Made by a program: the position numbers and the translations under genes. From positions 17,243 to 81,242 of the forward strand of contig NZ_QICQ01000010.1 of NCBI RefSeq assembly GCF_003201195.1: 64,000 bases of DNA. Reading direction: 5' to 3'. The notes under the pieces were generated by a model, which saw only the letters and a list, made by a program, of their open reading frames with translations, ran no database searches and was not told the DNA's origin. Source of the stretch: Nitrosomonas eutropha. GTDB taxonomy: Bacteria; Pseudomonadota; Gammaproteobacteria; Burkholderiales; Nitrosomonadaceae. Shown here in pieces: positions 27,556 through 39,294 of this stretch (position 1 is the first letter of the stretch; each line of letters begins with the position of its first letter).

Positions 27556-28440
27556 ATGGCAGAGATTACTGCAAGCATGGTTAAAGAATTGCGCGAGCTT
27601 ACCGGCTTGGGCATGATGGAATGTAAAAAAGCCTTATCCGAGGCTGGTGGAGATATGAAAGCCGCTGAGGATTTATTGCGGATCAGAAGTGGAGCCAAAG
27701 CAAGTAAAGCGGCTGCTCGTATTGCTGCAGAAGGAGTTATTAGCGGATTTATTACCGTTGATGGCAAACAGGGAGCGCTGATAGAGGTTAACTGTGAAAC
27801 CGACTTTGTTGCCAAGAATGAAGATTTCATCAATTTTGCCGGCGATCTGGCGAAGCTGATGGTGAGTCAAAGTGTTTCAGATACAGCATTATTGGCTGAA
27901 ATGCCTCTGGCTGGTGGAGAAACGGTTGAATCTGTTCGCAAGGCTTTGATTATGAAGCTGGGCGAAAATATTAGTATTCGTCGTGGGATCAGTTACCATG
28001 CCGAAGGTCGTCTCGCGATGTATCTACACGGGAGCAGGATCGGTGTAATGGTTGATTATTCGGGGGGAGACGAAGCCTTGGGTAAAGATATAGCCATGCA
28101 TATTGCGGCCAGCAAGCCTGTTTGCGTATCAAGTGCACAAGTCCCCGTTGATTTACTTGAGCATGAGCGTCAGATATTTACTGCCCAGGCAGCAGAAAGT
28201 GGCAAACCGGCTAATATAATTGAGAAAATGGTGGAAGGGCGAGTTACCAAATATTTGGCAGAAGTTACATTGTTAGGCCAGCCTTTTGTTAAAGATCCCG
28301 AGCAGACTGTTGAGAAGCTGTTAAAAACAAAATCTGCTGAAGTCAGCAATTTTACACTGTACGTTGTAGGTGAGGGAATCGAAAGGAAATCTGATGATTT
28401 TGCAGCTGAGGTTATGGCGCAGGTAAGTCAGTCAAAATAA
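27556..28440 (+). CDS. tsf: Elongation factor Ts
   Basis: EF-Ts exchanges nucleotide on EF-Tu during translation. It has 294 residues. The N terminus has the UBA-like start [19 protein letters not shown], including the TGLGMM(D/E)CK signature. The core motif [14 protein letters not shown] at about residues 79-92 is the EF-Tu contact region. GGAG stands 6 bases before the ATG. The gene ends 550 bases before pyrH, a much wider gap than is usual between these two genes. Confidence 0.98.
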   Translation: MAEITASMVKELRELTGLGMMECKKALSEAGGDMKAAEDLLRIRSGAKASKAAARIAAEGVISGFITVDGKQGALIEVNCETDFVAKNEDFINFAGDLAKLMVSQSVSDTALLAEMPLAGGETVESVRKALIMKLGENISIRRGISYHAEGRLAMYLHGSRIGVMVDYSGGDEALGKDIAMHIAASKPVCVSSAQVPVDLLEHERQIFTAQAAESGKPANIIEKMVEGRVTKYLAEVTLLGQPFVKDPEQTVEKLLKTKSAEVSNFTLYVVGEGIERKSDDFAAEVMAQVSQSK

Positions 28441-28990
28441 GAATGTTTTCCAGCGATTGGTTTGACCGGGCATGTGGCAGAGGTAAATGATAACTTATCA
28501 CTATAAGCTAGGATCTGTTGAGATTCAGTATCTGGTGTAGGTGGGTTGTGCTACAACCTGAGCCTGTTCATCAGGCGTAAATTCTGTATATTTTCTATAG
28601 GTTTCTAATGGATTATTGGGGCTCAATTCACGTATGAACAGAGGCGCAGTGAGTAAAGATGGACCCCTGTTGTTTAGGCCAGGCAGACGATCCGGACGCG
28701 GCGATACGAACAATCGTCAGTTGGTAGAGACCGTGTATGGATAATACGCACAGGCAGTTCCTGGCGCGATTTGTCAGTCGAATTTAGCAAATGGAACACG
28801 ATCTTTCTTTCAGGCGTATTTTGTGCAATAACAAGACCGACCGCAACTTCTTGTCAGCCATTTCCCTATCTACTGTCATCATTTCAGGTGAATCTCAACA
28901 GAATCTGGAGTGGCTGTTGATGGTGTATGAATAGCGGCGTGATCAATTTTCAGGAAGACGTTACGATAAATCTCCATTACACGAGCATAT
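28441..28990. other. Unusually long tsf-pyrH gap with possible decayed minus-strand gene
   Basis: Between tsf and pyrH lie 550 bases with no supported gene. The minus strand holds short protein-like pieces in different frames. One (28525-28713) ends in RKYTEFTPDEQAQVVAQPTY. A second begins MTVDREMADKK and ends SCSIC. A third runs from an ATG near 28974 as [19 protein letters not shown]. None has a ribosome-binding site or a known family. Several fragments in shifted frames suggest a decayed gene, but chance cannot be ruled out. Confidence 0.3.
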
Positions 28991-29704
28991 ATGCCAGCCG
29001 TCTATAAACGTATTTTATTGAAGTTGTCGGGCGAGGCTCTTATGGGTGATGCGCAGTATGGCATTGATCGTACAGTGGTTGAGCGTATCGTTGTCGAGAT
29101 TGCCGGAGTGTTGCAGTTAGGCGTTGAGGTTGCGATTGTGGTAGGTGGGGGTAATATTTTTCGTGGCATGAAATCCGCGGGAGATGGCATGGATCGCGTA
29201 ACAGCTGACTATATGGGAATGCTTGCTACCACCATGAATGCTTTAGCATTACACGATGCGATGAGGCGGAATGGCGTCGTCTCACGGGTACAATCAGCTT
29301 TGCGGATAGATCAGGTCGTGGAACCTTATATTCGTGGCAAGGCTTTACGTTATTTAAATGAACGTAAAGTGGTCATATTTGCTGCGGGGACTGGTAATCC
29401 TTTTTTTACTACGGATACAGCAGCTGCCTTGCGTGGTATGGAAATGAATGCCAACATAGTTCTCAAGGCGACCAAAGTTGATGGGATTTATACCAGTGAC
29501 CCTTTTGAAAATAAAGATGCACAACGTTTTCGTAACCTGACTTTTGATGAGGCAATTAATAAAAACCTTCAGGTAATGGATGCTACTGCACTGACCTTGT
29601 GCCGTGATCAGAAACTTCCCATCAATGTATTCAGTATTTTTAAGACCGGAGCACTCAAACGAGTTATCATGGGTGAAGATGAAGGGACTTTGGTAATTAT
29701 TTGA
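28991..29704 (+). CDS. pyrH: Uridylate kinase
   Basis: PyrH phosphorylates UMP to UDP with ATP and is controlled by GTP and UTP. The 237 residues match the bacterial hexameric enzyme of the amino-acid-kinase fold. Visible marks are [13 protein letters not shown] at about residues 8-20, [10 protein letters not shown] at about 51-60, and [16 protein letters not shown] near 130-145. It belongs to the pyrH-frr-uppS-cdsA-dxr-rseP-bamA series. The ribosome-binding site is weak (a GAG 5 bases upstream). Confidence 0.98.
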   Translation: MPAVYKRILLKLSGEALMGDAQYGIDRTVVERIVVEIAGVLQLGVEVAIVVGGGNIFRGMKSAGDGMDRVTADYMGMLATTMNALALHDAMRRNGVVSRVQSALRIDQVVEPYIRGKALRYLNERKVVIFAAGTGNPFFTTDTAAALRGMEMNANIVLKATKVDGIYTSDPFENKDAQRFRNLTFDEAINKNLQVMDATALTLCRDQKLPINVFSIFKTGALKRVIMGEDEGTLVII

Positions 29705-29804
29705 ATTTTTGGACATTATCTAAAATATCGTTATTCCTCGCGGTATATGGCAGAGCACATGTGCATTGTTGTAATCGCTTTTTAATGTCAATATCTACTT
29801 AAAT

Positions 29805-30362
29805 ATGATTGCTGATATAAAAAAGGCTACTGAGCAGAAAATGCAAAAAAGCCTGGATGCACTTAAAGTTGATTTCAGCAAAGTAAGAAGTGGACGTCCA
29901 CATACAGGGCTGCTGGATCATATAACAGTTGACTACTATGGAACACCTACACCGATCAGACAGCTTGCGAATGTAACTCTGGCTGATGCGCGGACTATAG
30001 GCGTTATTCCATGGGATAAAAAAGCATTTTCAGCCATTGAAAAAGCGATACGAGATTCTGATATGGGCTTGAATCCGATGACTGCGGGTGAAATGGTGAG
30101 GGTGCCTATGCCTCCCTTGACAGAAGAAAGACGCAAGGACTTGACCAAGATTGTTAGAACGGAAGCGGAAACAGCTCGTATCGCGATGAGGAATATTCGG
30201 CGTGATGCTAATACCCAGTTGAAAGAATTGTTGAAGGACAAGTTGATCGCGGAAGATGAAGATCGCCGTGCGCAGGATGATATCCAGAAACTGACAGACC
30301 GATATATTGCCGAGGTAGACAAGCTGCTGCAAGCCAAAGAAGCAGAATTGATGGCTGTCTGA
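29805..30362 (+). CDS. frr: Ribosome recycling factor
   Basis: RRF splits post-termination ribosomes together with EF-G. The 185 residues carry the signature [21 protein letters not shown] at about residues 20-40 and the long helical hairpin ending with the [17 protein letters not shown] tail. The length is standard. It lies 100 bases after pyrH and 3 bases before uppS. Confidence 0.98.
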   Translation: MIADIKKATEQKMQKSLDALKVDFSKVRSGRPHTGLLDHITVDYYGTPTPIRQLANVTLADARTIGVIPWDKKAFSAIEKAIRDSDMGLNPMTAGEMVRVPMPPLTEERRKDLTKIVRTEAETARIAMRNIRRDANTQLKELLKDKLIAEDEDRRAQDDIQKLTDRYIAEVDKLLQAKEAELMAV

Positions 30363-30365
30363 TAT

Positions 30366-31157
30366 ATGCCTTCAATATTGAGTTCAACTCGTGGAATCCC
30401 GGAAACCGGGATGATACCCAAGCATATCGCTATTATCATGGATGGTAATGGCCGGTGGGCAAAGCAGCGTTATCTGCCACGAATAGCAGGACATACTCAG
30501 GGTGTTGAGGCGGTACGAGGTACGATTAAAGCCTGCATTGAAAGAGGCGTTCCGTATCTGACAGTTTTTGCGTTCAGTAGTGAAAACTGGCGAAGACCTG
30601 CGGAAGAGGTCAAGCTGCTGATGCAACTGTTTCTCGCTGCGCTTGAACGGGAGGTTACCAGCTTGCATGAAAATGGAGTCCGATTCCGGGTGATTGGTGA
30701 TCTTTCGAAATTTGATCCCAGAGTAATCGAATGTGTTCGGCATGGTGAGATGCTTACTGCCGGAAATACTCGTTTGCATTTTACGGTGGCTGCAAATTAC
30801 GGAGGACGCTGGGATATCATGCAAGCTGTACGCAAAATGATCGCCCAACGCTCTGATTCAACTATGGATTTTAATGAATCTGATCTTTCTAGATACCTGA
30901 CTATGGCGGATGCTCCCGAGCCAGATTTATTCATTCGCACCGGAGGAGAATGTCGGATCAGTAATTTTCTGCTCTGGCAACTTGCGTATACCGAACTATA
31001 TTTTACCGATACCTTGTGGCCAGATTTCAATGTATCAACTCTTGACAAGGCTATCCTTTCCTATCAGAAACGTGAGCGCAGATTTGGTCAAACAAGTGAG
31101 CAGCTTGCAAGTCGGCAGGAAATCAAGGATACGATCTTGAACGAAAATAAAGTTTAA
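30366..31157 (+). CDS. uppS: Undecaprenyl diphosphate synthase (isoprenyl transferase)
   Basis: UppS adds isoprene units to farnesyl diphosphate to build the C55 carrier for wall and envelope polymers. The 263 residues contain the catalytic start [15 protein letters not shown] at about residues 22-36, [11 protein letters not shown] at about 66-76, and the C-terminal [20 protein letters not shown]. It follows frr by 3 bases and starts the envelope part of the cluster. Confidence 0.97.
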   Translation: MPSILSSTRGIPETGMIPKHIAIIMDGNGRWAKQRYLPRIAGHTQGVEAVRGTIKACIERGVPYLTVFAFSSENWRRPAEEVKLLMQLFLAALEREVTSLHENGVRFRVIGDLSKFDPRVIECVRHGEMLTAGNTRLHFTVAANYGGRWDIMQAVRKMIAQRSDSTMDFNESDLSRYLTMADAPEPDLFIRTGGECRISNFLLWQLAYTELYFTDTLWPDFNVSTLDKAILSYQKRERRFGQTSEQLASRQEIKDTILNENKV

Positions 31158-31191
31158 CCATCATTGTTCAATTAACGGGACTCACCCGTTC

Positions 31192-32019
31192 ATGCTTAGC
31201 ACCCGACTCTTTACCGCACTCATATTATTGACCGCCTTTCTGGCGGCATTATTTTATCTACCGGATATTTTCTGGGCAGTATTACTCCTGGGATTGACTG
31301 TTACAGCAGCCAGAGAGTGGTGCCGTCTGGGGCGTTTCTCAATTGGCCAGACTGTTCTTTATATGATTTTTACCACCTTGCTGGGAGGGGAGCTATTATT
31401 CCTGACCAGCATGGCGGTAGCCAGAAATCCGGCAGATTCATCGATGATCTGGTTTTATATTGCATCTGCCATCTTCTGGCTGTTAGCGGTACCTTACCAA
31501 TTGGTAACAATCCAACCCATCCGCAATGTGTGGGTATTCATGTTAACCGGCTGGCTGGTATTGCTGCCGGCGTGTCTGTCACTATATCAGCTTCGTGCGA
31601 TGGATCCATTATTGTTACTTGGATTCATGGGAGTAGTGTGGGTATCTGACAGCGTTGCTTATTTTATCGGGCGTACCTATGGCAAGCATAAACTTGCCCC
31701 GCAGATCAGTCCTGGAAAGACGTGGGAGGGAGTGGCTGCTGCGCTAGTTGGCGTATTGATCTATGCATTGATCTGGTTTTGCATAGTAGATAGAGAAAAC
31801 AAGCTGATTAGCTTGCTGGTTCCTTTATTGCTTGTGCTCGCGGTGCTGGGAATAGTGGGTGATCTGTTTGAATCACTGTTGAAACGGCAGGCAGGCGTTA
31901 AGGATAGTGGCAATATTCTGCCAGGTCACGGCGGTATACTGGATCGTATTGATGCGTTGATCCCAGTTTTACCTGTTGCTGCGCTATCGGCCATCTTATT
32001 TTATTCGACTGAATTATGA
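31192..32019 (+). CDS. cdsA: Phosphatidate cytidylyltransferase
   Basis: CdsA makes CDP-diacylglycerol, the precursor of all phospholipids, in the inner membrane. The 275 residues have about seven hydrophobic helices and the family signature near the C terminus, [21 protein letters not shown], with DRIDAL after it. The stop overlaps the dxr start by four bases (ATGA), pointing to coupled translation. Confidence 0.97.
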   Translation: MLSTRLFTALILLTAFLAALFYLPDIFWAVLLLGLTVTAAREWCRLGRFSIGQTVLYMIFTTLLGGELLFLTSMAVARNPADSSMIWFYIASAIFWLLAVPYQLVTIQPIRNVWVFMLTGWLVLLPACLSLYQLRAMDPLLLLGFMGVVWVSDSVAYFIGRTYGKHKLAPQISPGKTWEGVAAALVGVLIYALIWFCIVDRENKLISLLVPLLLVLAVLGIVGDLFESLLKRQAGVKDSGNILPGHGGILDRIDALIPVLPVAALSAILFYSTEL

Positions 32020-33257
32020 CTCCAATCCGTCATCTGACCATCTTGGGCTCGACCGGCAGCATTGGGGAAAGCACATTGGACGTGGTAGCCAGACATCCCG
32101 ACCGGTTTCAGGCGGTTGCCCTGACTGCCGACAAGAATGTTGAAAAAATGTTTGAGCAGTGCAAACGATTTTACCCGTCGTACGCTGTGATGCTCAACGC
32201 TCAGAGTGCCGAGCAACTGGAAGCTAAATTGCGTGTGGCAGGCTTGGGTACCATGGTGCTTTCAGGTATCGAATCACTGGAAAAAGTAGCATCTTTACCA
32301 GAAATCGATACGGTTATGGCAGCGATTGTTGGCGCGGCAGGTATTCGTCCGACACTCTCGGCTGCGCAGGCGGGCAAACATATTCTTCTGGCTAACAAGG
32401 AGACGCTGGTGATGGCTGGACGTATCTTTATGGATACGATCAGACAATATCATGCAACGTTATTACCGATAGACAGCGAACACAATGCGATTTTTCAGTC
32501 ATTGCCACAACATTACAATGGAGATCTGATTAGTTCTGGGGTGCGCCGGATATTGCTTACTGCCTCGGGAGGACCTTTCCATAAAGCAGATTTGCAGACC
32601 CTGTCAACCGTTACGCCGGAGCAAGCTTGTGCTCATCCCAATTGGGTAATGGGCAGAAAAATATCGGTTGATTCAGCTACCATGATGAATAAAGGGCTGG
32701 AAGTCATTGAGGCGCACTGGCTGTTTAATGTGGAACCCGAAAAAATCCAGGTGGTTGTTCATCCGCAAAGCGTCATTCATTCTATGGTTGAATATATTGA
32801 TGGCTCGGTGCTTGCCCAACTCGGTAATCCGGATATGCGCACACCGATAGCGCATGCGTTGGGTTATCCCGAGAGAATAGAAAGTGGTGTGCAATCCATG
32901 GATATTTTCAAAATTGCACAATTGAATTTTGAGGCTCCGGATTTCGAGCGATTCCCCTGTCTCAGGCTTGCATATGAAGCCCTTTCAAAGGGAGGTAATA
33001 TGCCCGCCGTACTGAATGCCGCCAATGAAGTTGCGGTTGAAGTTTTTCTGGCTGGTAAAATACCTTTCACGGTAATCCCTGCGATCATCGAGCATGTAAT
33101 GGAATCAATAGACAGGCAGGAAATTACAGACCTGGAAGATGTGCTTGCTGCTGATTTACGGGCGCGTGAGACAGCTCGCAAGTGGTTGGATACTCAGGCT
33201 TGGCAAAGAGGACAGTCCGGAGCTCCGTTATTTCGTGCCGAGCAGTGGAATGGATAA
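32016..33257 (+). CDS. dxr: 1-deoxy-D-xylulose 5-phosphate reductoisomerase
   Basis: DXR makes 2-C-methylerythritol 4-phosphate from DXP with NADPH, the committed step of the non-mevalonate isoprenoid route. It has 413 residues, slightly longer than usual. The NADPH loop is [15 protein letters not shown] at about residues 9-23; the metal/substrate site includes [11 protein letters not shown], and SASGGPF-type residues appear as [12 protein letters not shown]. Its product feeds UppS substrates, which suits the neighbourhood. Confidence 0.98.
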   Translation: MTPIRHLTILGSTGSIGESTLDVVARHPDRFQAVALTADKNVEKMFEQCKRFYPSYAVMLNAQSAEQLEAKLRVAGLGTMVLSGIESLEKVASLPEIDTVMAAIVGAAGIRPTLSAAQAGKHILLANKETLVMAGRIFMDTIRQYHATLLPIDSEHNAIFQSLPQHYNGDLISSGVRRILLTASGGPFHKADLQTLSTVTPEQACAHPNWVMGRKISVDSATMMNKGLEVIEAHWLFNVEPEKIQVVVHPQSVIHSMVEYIDGSVLAQLGNPDMRTPIAHALGYPERIESGVQSMDIFKIAQLNFEAPDFERFPCLRLAYEALSKGGNMPAVLNAANEVAVEVFLAGKIPFTVIPAIIEHVMESIDRQEITDLEDVLAADLRARETARKWLDTQAWQRGQSGAPLFRAEQWNG

Positions 33258-33275
33258 TTTTTGCAGATCTTTAAT

Positions 33276-34643
33276 ATGACACTGCTCTCAACTATTTTTG
33301 CATTCGTAATTGCACTGGGTCTACTGATCACTTTTCACGAATTTGGCCATTATCTGGTCGCTCGTTGGTGTGGAGTCAAGGTGCTGCGCTTTTCTCTCGG
33401 ATTTGGCCAGCCCTTGTTTAAAAAACGCCTTGGTAATGATCAGACGGAATGGGTGGTCGCTGCGATCCCTCTGGGGGGATATGTCAAGATGCTGGATGAA
33501 CGGGAAGGGCGGGTTCCCGCTGACGAACTTCCACGTGCATTTAACCGACAACCTGTTTCCAAGCGTTTCGCTATCGTGGTTGCAGGCCCTGTGGCGAACT
33601 TCTTATTGGCTATTCTGCTGTACTGGTTACTTTTTATACTCGGTGTCAGTGGTGTAAAGCCAATCCTGGGGGAAATTGAACCCGCGACACTTGCGGCTTC
33701 AGCAGGTTTCAGAAACGGGGATACCATTACCGGGATCGGCGACCAGGCAATTACCACCTGGCAGGAAGCCCGACTGCTACTGCTGGACAATGCAGTAGAC
33801 AAGAATCCTGATGTCAGGATAACAGTAACAGGCGAAAGTGGAATTTCTCGTCAGCTTAAACTCGATATGAGCAGTCTTGGCGCAGAAGATCTTGAAAGTG
33901 ATTTTCTGAATCGACTGGGTTTGAGTGTTTATCGGCCAATTGTTGCCCCAGTTATTGATCAGGTGATGGTTGGCGGGGCGGCAGAACGCGCGGGTCTCAA
34001 GACTGGCGACAGAGTTGTGGCGATTAATGGAAAGGAAGTCTCCGCCTGGGAAGATGTTGTCGATATGGTGCGTTCAAATCCCGGGCACACACTCTCGGTT
34101 GAGGTGATGCGGGATGACCGGGAGCTTGCTATGTCATTACAACCGGAAACCGTATCCGAGGGTCACGCTGAAATTGGCAAGGCTGGAATTACGCCTGAAA
34201 TCCATCATGAGATACTGGAAAATCTGCTGGTGAAAACCAGCTATCCTCCGATGGCAGCTTTGGTTAAAGCAGCTACCAAGACTTGGGAAATGTCTTATTT
34301 TACCGTGCGCATGCTTGGGAAAATGGTCACTGGTGATGTTTCTCTGAAGAATATCAGCGGGCCGATTACCATTGCAAACTATGCCGGCCAGTCGGCACAA
34401 ATAGGGTTTACTGCCTACCTGGGATTCCTGGCCCTGATCAGTATCAGTCTTGGTGTGTTGAATCTTCTGCCGATTCCGGTTCTGGATGGCGGACACTTGA
34501 TGTATTACTTGATCGAGGTGGTGCGAGGTATACCATTATCTGAAAGAGTAATGTATATCGGCAATCAGATTGGTATGGCTTTGCTAATTACACTGATGAT
34601 GTTTGCAATATATAACGATCTACTTCGCCTGGCTTCTGAATAG
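33276..34643 (+). CDS. rseP: RIP metalloprotease RseP
   Basis: RseP is a site-2 protease of the inner membrane that cuts RseA-type anti-sigma factors and leftover signal peptides. The 455 residues include the zinc motif HEFGH in [16 protein letters not shown] near the N terminus, two PDZ domains in the middle ([18 protein letters not shown] stretch near residue 245), and the second metal motif [14 protein letters not shown] close to the C terminus. The ATG at 33276 places the first helix correctly. A TTG at 33261, with GGA upstream, is an alternative. bamA follows two bases after the stop. Confidence 0.97.
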   Translation: MTLLSTIFAFVIALGLLITFHEFGHYLVARWCGVKVLRFSLGFGQPLFKKRLGNDQTEWVVAAIPLGGYVKMLDEREGRVPADELPRAFNRQPVSKRFAIVVAGPVANFLLAILLYWLLFILGVSGVKPILGEIEPATLAASAGFRNGDTITGIGDQAITTWQEARLLLLDNAVDKNPDVRITVTGESGISRQLKLDMSSLGAEDLESDFLNRLGLSVYRPIVAPVIDQVMVGGAAERAGLKTGDRVVAINGKEVSAWEDVVDMVRSNPGHTLSVEVMRDDRELAMSLQPETVSEGHAEIGKAGITPEIHHEILENLLVKTSYPPMAALVKAATKTWEMSYFTVRMLGKMVTGDVSLKNISGPITIANYAGQSAQIGFTAYLGFLALISISLGVLNLLPIPVLDGGHLMYYLIEVVRGIPLSERVMYIGNQIGMALLITLMMFAIYNDLLRLASE

Positions 34644-34645
34644 AC

Positions 34646-36922
34646 ATGAAATTCAGGTTTTATGCATTATTTTTTTTCCTGTATTCAATAGGCTGTGCGG
34701 CAAATGATTCATTCGTGGTCAAGGATATCCGGGTGGAGGGTATTCAGCGTACCGAGGCTGGAACAATATTCAGTTATCTGCCTGTTAAAGTCGGCGATGT
34801 ACTCGACAGTAAAAAAGCCAGTGCGGCGATCAAAGCATTGTATGCAACCGGTTTTTTCAGTGATGTCAAACTGAAATCCGAAGGAGAGCTGTTGATTGTA
34901 CAGGTTCAGGAACGCCCTGCAATCGCGCAGATCACAATCAACGGTGCAAAGGAATTTGACAAGGATAAACTCAAGGAAGGGCTGAAGCAGGCAGGCTTAT
35001 CAGAATCTCGTATTTTCAGTCGTTCGCTGCTTGAAAAGGCTGAACAGGAATTGAAGCGTCAGTACATCAGCCGGGGTAAGTATGCCGTCAAAATTACGAC
35101 CACAACCACGCCGCTGGAACGAAACCGTATCGGTATCAATTTCGATATCAAGGAAGGAAAAACAGCTCGGATCAAGCAAATCAACATCGTCGGCAATCAT
35201 GTTTTTCCTGAAGATGATCTGACCGGTCTGTTCAGTCTCAAAACACCGGGTTTTATGACATGGTTTACGAAGGACGATCAGTATTCAAAGCAAAAATTAT
35301 CGGCTGATCTTGAAACGCTACGTTCCTATTATCTTGATCGGGGGTATCTGGAGTTTAATATTGAATCTACGCAAGTTTCGATTACGCCGGATATGAAAGA
35401 TATTTACATTACAGTCAATGTAACGGAAGGTCCTCAATATACGGTGTCCGATATAAAACTGGCCGGCGAGTTGCTTGTGCCGGAAGAAGAGTTGCGTAAA
35501 TTGATCAAGCTTGAACCAGGTGGCGTATTTGTCCGCGAGAAGCTGACTGAATCTATCAAGCTAATCAGTGACAGGCTGGGGAATGATGGTTACGCCTTTG
35601 CCAATGTCAATGCATCACCGGAGCTGGACAAGGAAACTCGCAAGACAGCCTTTACTTTTTTTATCGACCCAGGGCGCCGGGTTTATGTCAGACGCATTAA
35701 TATTAGCGGTAATGAACGTACCCGGGATGAAGTGATACGGCGTGAGTTCCGGCAAATGGAAGGGGGCTGGCATTCTACTGAACAGATCAATCGCTCCCGC
35801 CAACGGGTGGACAGGCTGGATTTTTTTACCAGCGTTAACGTTGAAACTCCCCCGGTTGCCGATGTTCCGGATCAGGTGGATATCAATGTCAATGTAGTTG
35901 AGAAGCCAACTGGAGCAATCATGTTTGGTGCCGGCTATTCTGATCGCGAAGGGATTATCCTGAATGGATCAATTGCCCAGAACAATATTCTGGGGACGGG
36001 TAATTTTCTTAGTCTGCAGGTGAATACCGGGAGCGTTAACAAGATCATCTCGGCTTCATTTAGTAATCCGTATTATACGATTAATGGAGTCAGTCTCGGT
36101 CTGGAAGCGTTCAGACGTGACATCAATACCCGCTCTCTGAGCAGGGTGGGGGTGTTTAATACCGATACGACTGGTGCCAACATTCGCTTTGGTATCCCCG
36201 TCGCGGAAAATGACATGGTTTCATTGGGACTGGGTTATGAACACACCAAAATTGATTTGCGCAATGACAGCCCGCAACGTTTCAGGGATTTCGTCGATCA
36301 GTTTGGCAAGACTTCCAATAACCTCCCGCTTACCTTGAGCTGGGCACGTGATCGTCGTGACAGTGCGATCTGGACAACCTCCGGATTGACGCAGCGATTA
36401 TTTGGCGAATTTGGTATGCCGTTCGGAGACCTGAATTACTACAAGGTCAGTTATGAGCAGAGATGGTTTTTTCCCGTTTCCAGGCTATTTACCCTGATGC
36501 TGAATGGTGAAGTGGGAGTGGGCGATGGATATTCCGGTAAACCGCTACCTTTTTTCAAGAATTTTTTTGCAGGCGGCTTTAATTCGGTTAGAGGGTACAA
36601 CATCAATACGTTGGGGCCTCGTGACAATAATAATCTGGCTCTGGGTGGCAGCAAACGTATAGTCGGTAACGTTGAGGTATTATTCCCGGTACCATTTATG
36701 AAGGATGACAAATCAGTTCGTCTGAGTGCATTTGCCGATGGCGGTACAATTATTAATTCATTTTCCGGACTGGGATTTGATGATTTTCGTTACTCTGCCG
36801 GGTTGGCTGCAACCTGGATTTCTCCCATGGGGCCGCTGAAGTTCAGTGTCGCCCAGCCACTTAATGATAAACCAGGCGACAAATTGCAACGTTTCCAGTT
36901 CCAGTTTGGACAGACTTTCTGA
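34646..36922 (+). CDS. bamA: Outer membrane protein assembly factor BamA
   Basis: BamA folds and inserts barrel proteins in the outer membrane. The 758 residues have a signal peptide (about residues 1-20), five POTRA domains from about 23 to 420 that begin [15 protein letters not shown], and a C-terminal barrel. The normally VRGF-type motif of the L6 loop reads VRGY here ([13 protein letters not shown]). The protein ends FQFGQTF with terminal Phe. rseP precedes it and skp follows after 25 bases. Confidence 0.97.
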   Translation: MKFRFYALFFFLYSIGCAANDSFVVKDIRVEGIQRTEAGTIFSYLPVKVGDVLDSKKASAAIKALYATGFFSDVKLKSEGELLIVQVQERPAIAQITINGAKEFDKDKLKEGLKQAGLSESRIFSRSLLEKAEQELKRQYISRGKYAVKITTTTTPLERNRIGINFDIKEGKTARIKQINIVGNHVFPEDDLTGLFSLKTPGFMTWFTKDDQYSKQKLSADLETLRSYYLDRGYLEFNIESTQVSITPDMKDIYITVNVTEGPQYTVSDIKLAGELLVPEEELRKLIKLEPGGVFVREKLTESIKLISDRLGNDGYAFANVNASPELDKETRKTAFTFFIDPGRRVYVRRINISGNERTRDEVIRREFRQMEGGWHSTEQINRSRQRVDRLDFFTSVNVETPPVADVPDQVDINVNVVEKPTGAIMFGAGYSDREGIILNGSIAQNNILGTGNFLSLQVNTGSVNKIISASFSNPYYTINGVSLGLEAFRRDINTRSLSRVGVFNTDTTGANIRFGIPVAENDMVSLGLGYEHTKIDLRNDSPQRFRDFVDQFGKTSNNLPLTLSWARDRRDSAIWTTSGLTQRLFGEFGMPFGDLNYYKVSYEQRWFFPVSRLFTLMLNGEVGVGDGYSGKPLPFFKNFFAGGFNSVRGYNINTLGPRDNNNLALGGSKRIVGNVEVLFPVPFMKDDKSVRLSAFADGGTIINSFSGLGFDDFRYSAGLAATWISPMGPLKFSVAQPLNDKPGDKLQRFQFQFGQTF

Positions 36923-36947
36923 ATCTGAAAAATTGTATTAAAAGAAA

Positions 36948-37511
36948 ATGAAAGATTCATTAAATAGATACAGCCAGATAACTGTTGTTCGGTTTGTAAA
37001 AATATTCATTTTTTTGGCAGTGCTGATTTTGTCACCTTATCTGTTTGCTGGGGAGATCAAGATCGGCGTTGTCAATACCGAGAGAGTGCTGCGGGAATCA
37101 ATGCCCGCCGTAGCCGCACAGAAAAAGATAGAAAATGAATTTCAGGCACGTGATGCACGTATCAGGGAGCTTTCCGTGCAGATCAGAGCTTTACAGCAGG
37201 AGCTGGAAAAAAATATTGACTTTGTCAATGAAGAGGAACGGCGCTTGAAGGAGCGGGAACTGGCTGGACTCAGCCGACGTTACCAACGTACACAGCAGCA
37301 GATGCGGGAAGATTTGAGTTTGCGCCAAAATGAAGAGTACAGCCTGATTCTGGAACGTACCAACAAGGTGATCAAAGAACTCGCGGAGCAACAGGATTAT
37401 GATCTGATCCTGCAGCTGCAAGATTCAGTCTACCGAAGTGCGCGTATTGATATTACTGACCAGGTGATCAAGGCATTAAACGCACAGGAACCGACTTCCA
37501 GGAAACAATAA
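36948..37511 (+). CDS. skp: Periplasmic chaperone Skp/OmpH
   Basis: Skp holds unfolded outer-membrane proteins in the periplasm. The 187 residues carry a signal peptide (about 1-36, FLAVLILSPYLFAG), then KIGVVNTERVLRES, the OmpH signature. A long charged helical hairpin follows, with many Glu, Arg and Gln residues, which would form the tentacles of the trimer. It lies between bamA and fabZ; in the usual order lpxD would come next. Confidence 0.93.
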   Translation: MKDSLNRYSQITVVRFVKIFIFLAVLILSPYLFAGEIKIGVVNTERVLRESMPAVAAQKKIENEFQARDARIRELSVQIRALQQELEKNIDFVNEEERRLKERELAGLSRRYQRTQQQMREDLSLRQNEEYSLILERTNKVIKELAEQQDYDLILQLQDSVYRSARIDITDQVIKALNAQEPTSRKQ

Positions 37512-37543
37512 ATATATAAAAATTTGTATAACAGAGAGATAGA

Positions 37544-37987
37544 ATGGCTGTGATGGATATCCATGAAATACTGAAATACTTGCCGCATCGTTATCCACTG
37601 ATTCTGGTTGATCGGGTGGTTTCACTTGAGTTGGGCAAGCGGATTCACGCATACAAGAATGTTTCTATCAATGAGCCTTATTTTTCCGGACATTTTCCGC
37701 ATCATCCGGTGATGCCGGGAGTATTGATTGTTGAAGCACTGGCGCAGGCAGCTGCCTTGCTGACGATTCGATCAGAAAATATGGAAAAAGATGCCGGACA
37801 GGTGTATTACTTCGTGGGTATCGACGGAGTACGATTCAAAAAGCCGGTTATCGCGGGTGATCAGCTGGTATTAAAGGTTGAAATCACCCGTCAGCTGAAA
37901 GGAATTTGGAAATATTCAGCCTGTGCAGAAGTGGATGGCCAGCTTGTCACCGAAGCTCAGCTGATGTGTACTGCTCGGGCCATCTGA
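37544..37987 (+). CDS. fabZ: 3-hydroxyacyl-[acyl-carrier-protein] dehydratase FabZ
   Basis: FabZ dehydrates 3-hydroxyacyl-ACP in fatty-acid elongation and influences the supply of lipid A acyl chains. The 147 residues form a single hot-dog fold. The catalytic His and Glu are in [19 protein letters not shown] at about residues 47-65; [13 protein letters not shown] is the N-terminal signature. It directly follows skp after 32 bases and overlaps the open frame of rnhB. Confidence 0.98.
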
Positions 37988-38625
37988 TTCGGTTAGCAGG
38001 GAGGTTAGAAATCAAGACTTCTGGTGTCGTCGTTCGAGAATGGATCCATCCGGAAGGGAAAGCTATCTACGGGGTGGATGAAGCTGGTAGGGGGCCGCTA
38101 GCTGGTCCGGTCTATGCTGCGTGTGTTGTGCTGGATTCTTGCTACGTTATCAATGGACTGGCGGATTCCAAACAGTTAAGTGAAAAACGGCGGGCCAGTT
38201 TGGCCGAACAAATAAAACAGCATGCTCGCGCATGGGCAATTGCTTCAGCCTCAGTGGAGGAGATTGATCGGCTGAATATTTTACAAGCCAGCATGCTCGC
38301 AATGCGAAGAGCAGTCATTGAATTAATGCCGGTGTCTAATGCACTAATTCTGGTAGATGGCACCCATGTACCACAACTGGATTATGAAGTGCAGGCAGTT
38401 ATCAGAGGAGATAGTCTGGTAGCTGAGATTTCGGCAGCCTCAATTCTTGCCAAAACTGCGAGGGATGCAGAAATGTTACGGCTACACGAGATTTACCCGA
38501 TTTATGGTTTTGATCGACATAAAGGCTATCCCACCAGAGTGCACTTGGACGCAATTCGTTTGCATGGAATAACAGCTACTCATCGCAAAAGTTTCGCGCC
38601 GTGTGCTGAGAAATCAACGGTGTGA
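37966..38625 (+). CDS. rnhB: Ribonuclease HII
   Basis: RNase HII removes ribonucleotides from DNA. The catalytic start [20 protein letters not shown] and the later [19 protein letters not shown] and [15 protein letters not shown] are clear. The start codon is uncertain: no ATG, GTG or TTG lies between the fabZ stop and the core. A GTG at 37966 inside fabZ gives 219 residues and a TTG at 37906 gives 239; both add residues beyond a normal N terminus. Initiation at ATT 37987, at the fabZ stop, is also possible. Either way it is coupled to fabZ. Confidence 0.93.
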
Positions 38626-38780
38626 TTTTAAACAAATTTTATCAACTGGTTACCTCGAAAAACCCTGTTTTTGAAAATCCATTGATCGTAAACTCAATGT
38701 GTTACATACAAATCTCTTCAGAATTTATAGGTTTTTCGAGGTGCCCAACTACAAGGAAGCCTGATTCAGGCAGAGGAAGC

Positions 38781-39260
38781 ATGCGCATAGTAAAAAATAC
38801 GGTGGTATCACTCCACTATAAAATGACCGATCAGGAAGGAAATCTGATGGAAGAAACTGATGAACCCATCAGCTACTTGCATGGTGGTTATGATGGAATA
38901 TTTCCAGTAGTGGAAGAAGCGCTGCATGAAAAAGAAACCGGGGCAACCTTATCCCTGCAAATGGAACCGGATGATGCTTTTGGAGAATATGATGAGGAAC
39001 TGATGCGCGTTGAGCCACGTAGTGCGTTCCCGGAAGAAATCACGGTCGGGATGCAATTTGAGGGGGGTGAGGAAGATTCTGATGATTTTTATATCTATAC
39101 AGTGAGAGAGATCACTGATGATGTCGTGGTAGTGGATGGTAATCATCCCTACGCTGGTATGGCATTTCAGTTTGAATGCACAGTTACGGAAGTACGCCCG
39201 GCAACGGAAGAAGAATTATCTCACGGACATGTACACGGGCCGCACGGCCACGAGCATTAG
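38781..39260 (+). CDS. slyD: FKBP-type peptidyl-prolyl isomerase, SlyD type
   Basis: SlyD-type proteins speed proline isomerisation, act as chaperones and bind nickel. The ATG at 38781 is backed by AGAGGA 3 bases upstream; the frame's earlier start at 38622 lacks support. The 159 residues include the FKBP start VVSLHYKMTDQEGNLMEE, an IF-like insert, and the short C-terminal tail GHVHGPHGHEH, rich in His for metal binding. The tail is shorter than in E. coli SlyD. It stands 155 bases after rnhB and converges with mutS. Confidence 0.93.
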   Translation: MRIVKNTVVSLHYKMTDQEGNLMEETDEPISYLHGGYDGIFPVVEEALHEKETGATLSLQMEPDDAFGEYDEELMRVEPRSAFPEEITVGMQFEGGEEDSDDFYIYTVREITDDVVVVDGNHPYAGMAFQFECTVTEVRPATEEELSHGHVHGPHGHEH

Positions 39261-39294
39261 ACGATCTCACCAGCATTTTTCACCATCTTGTTAA

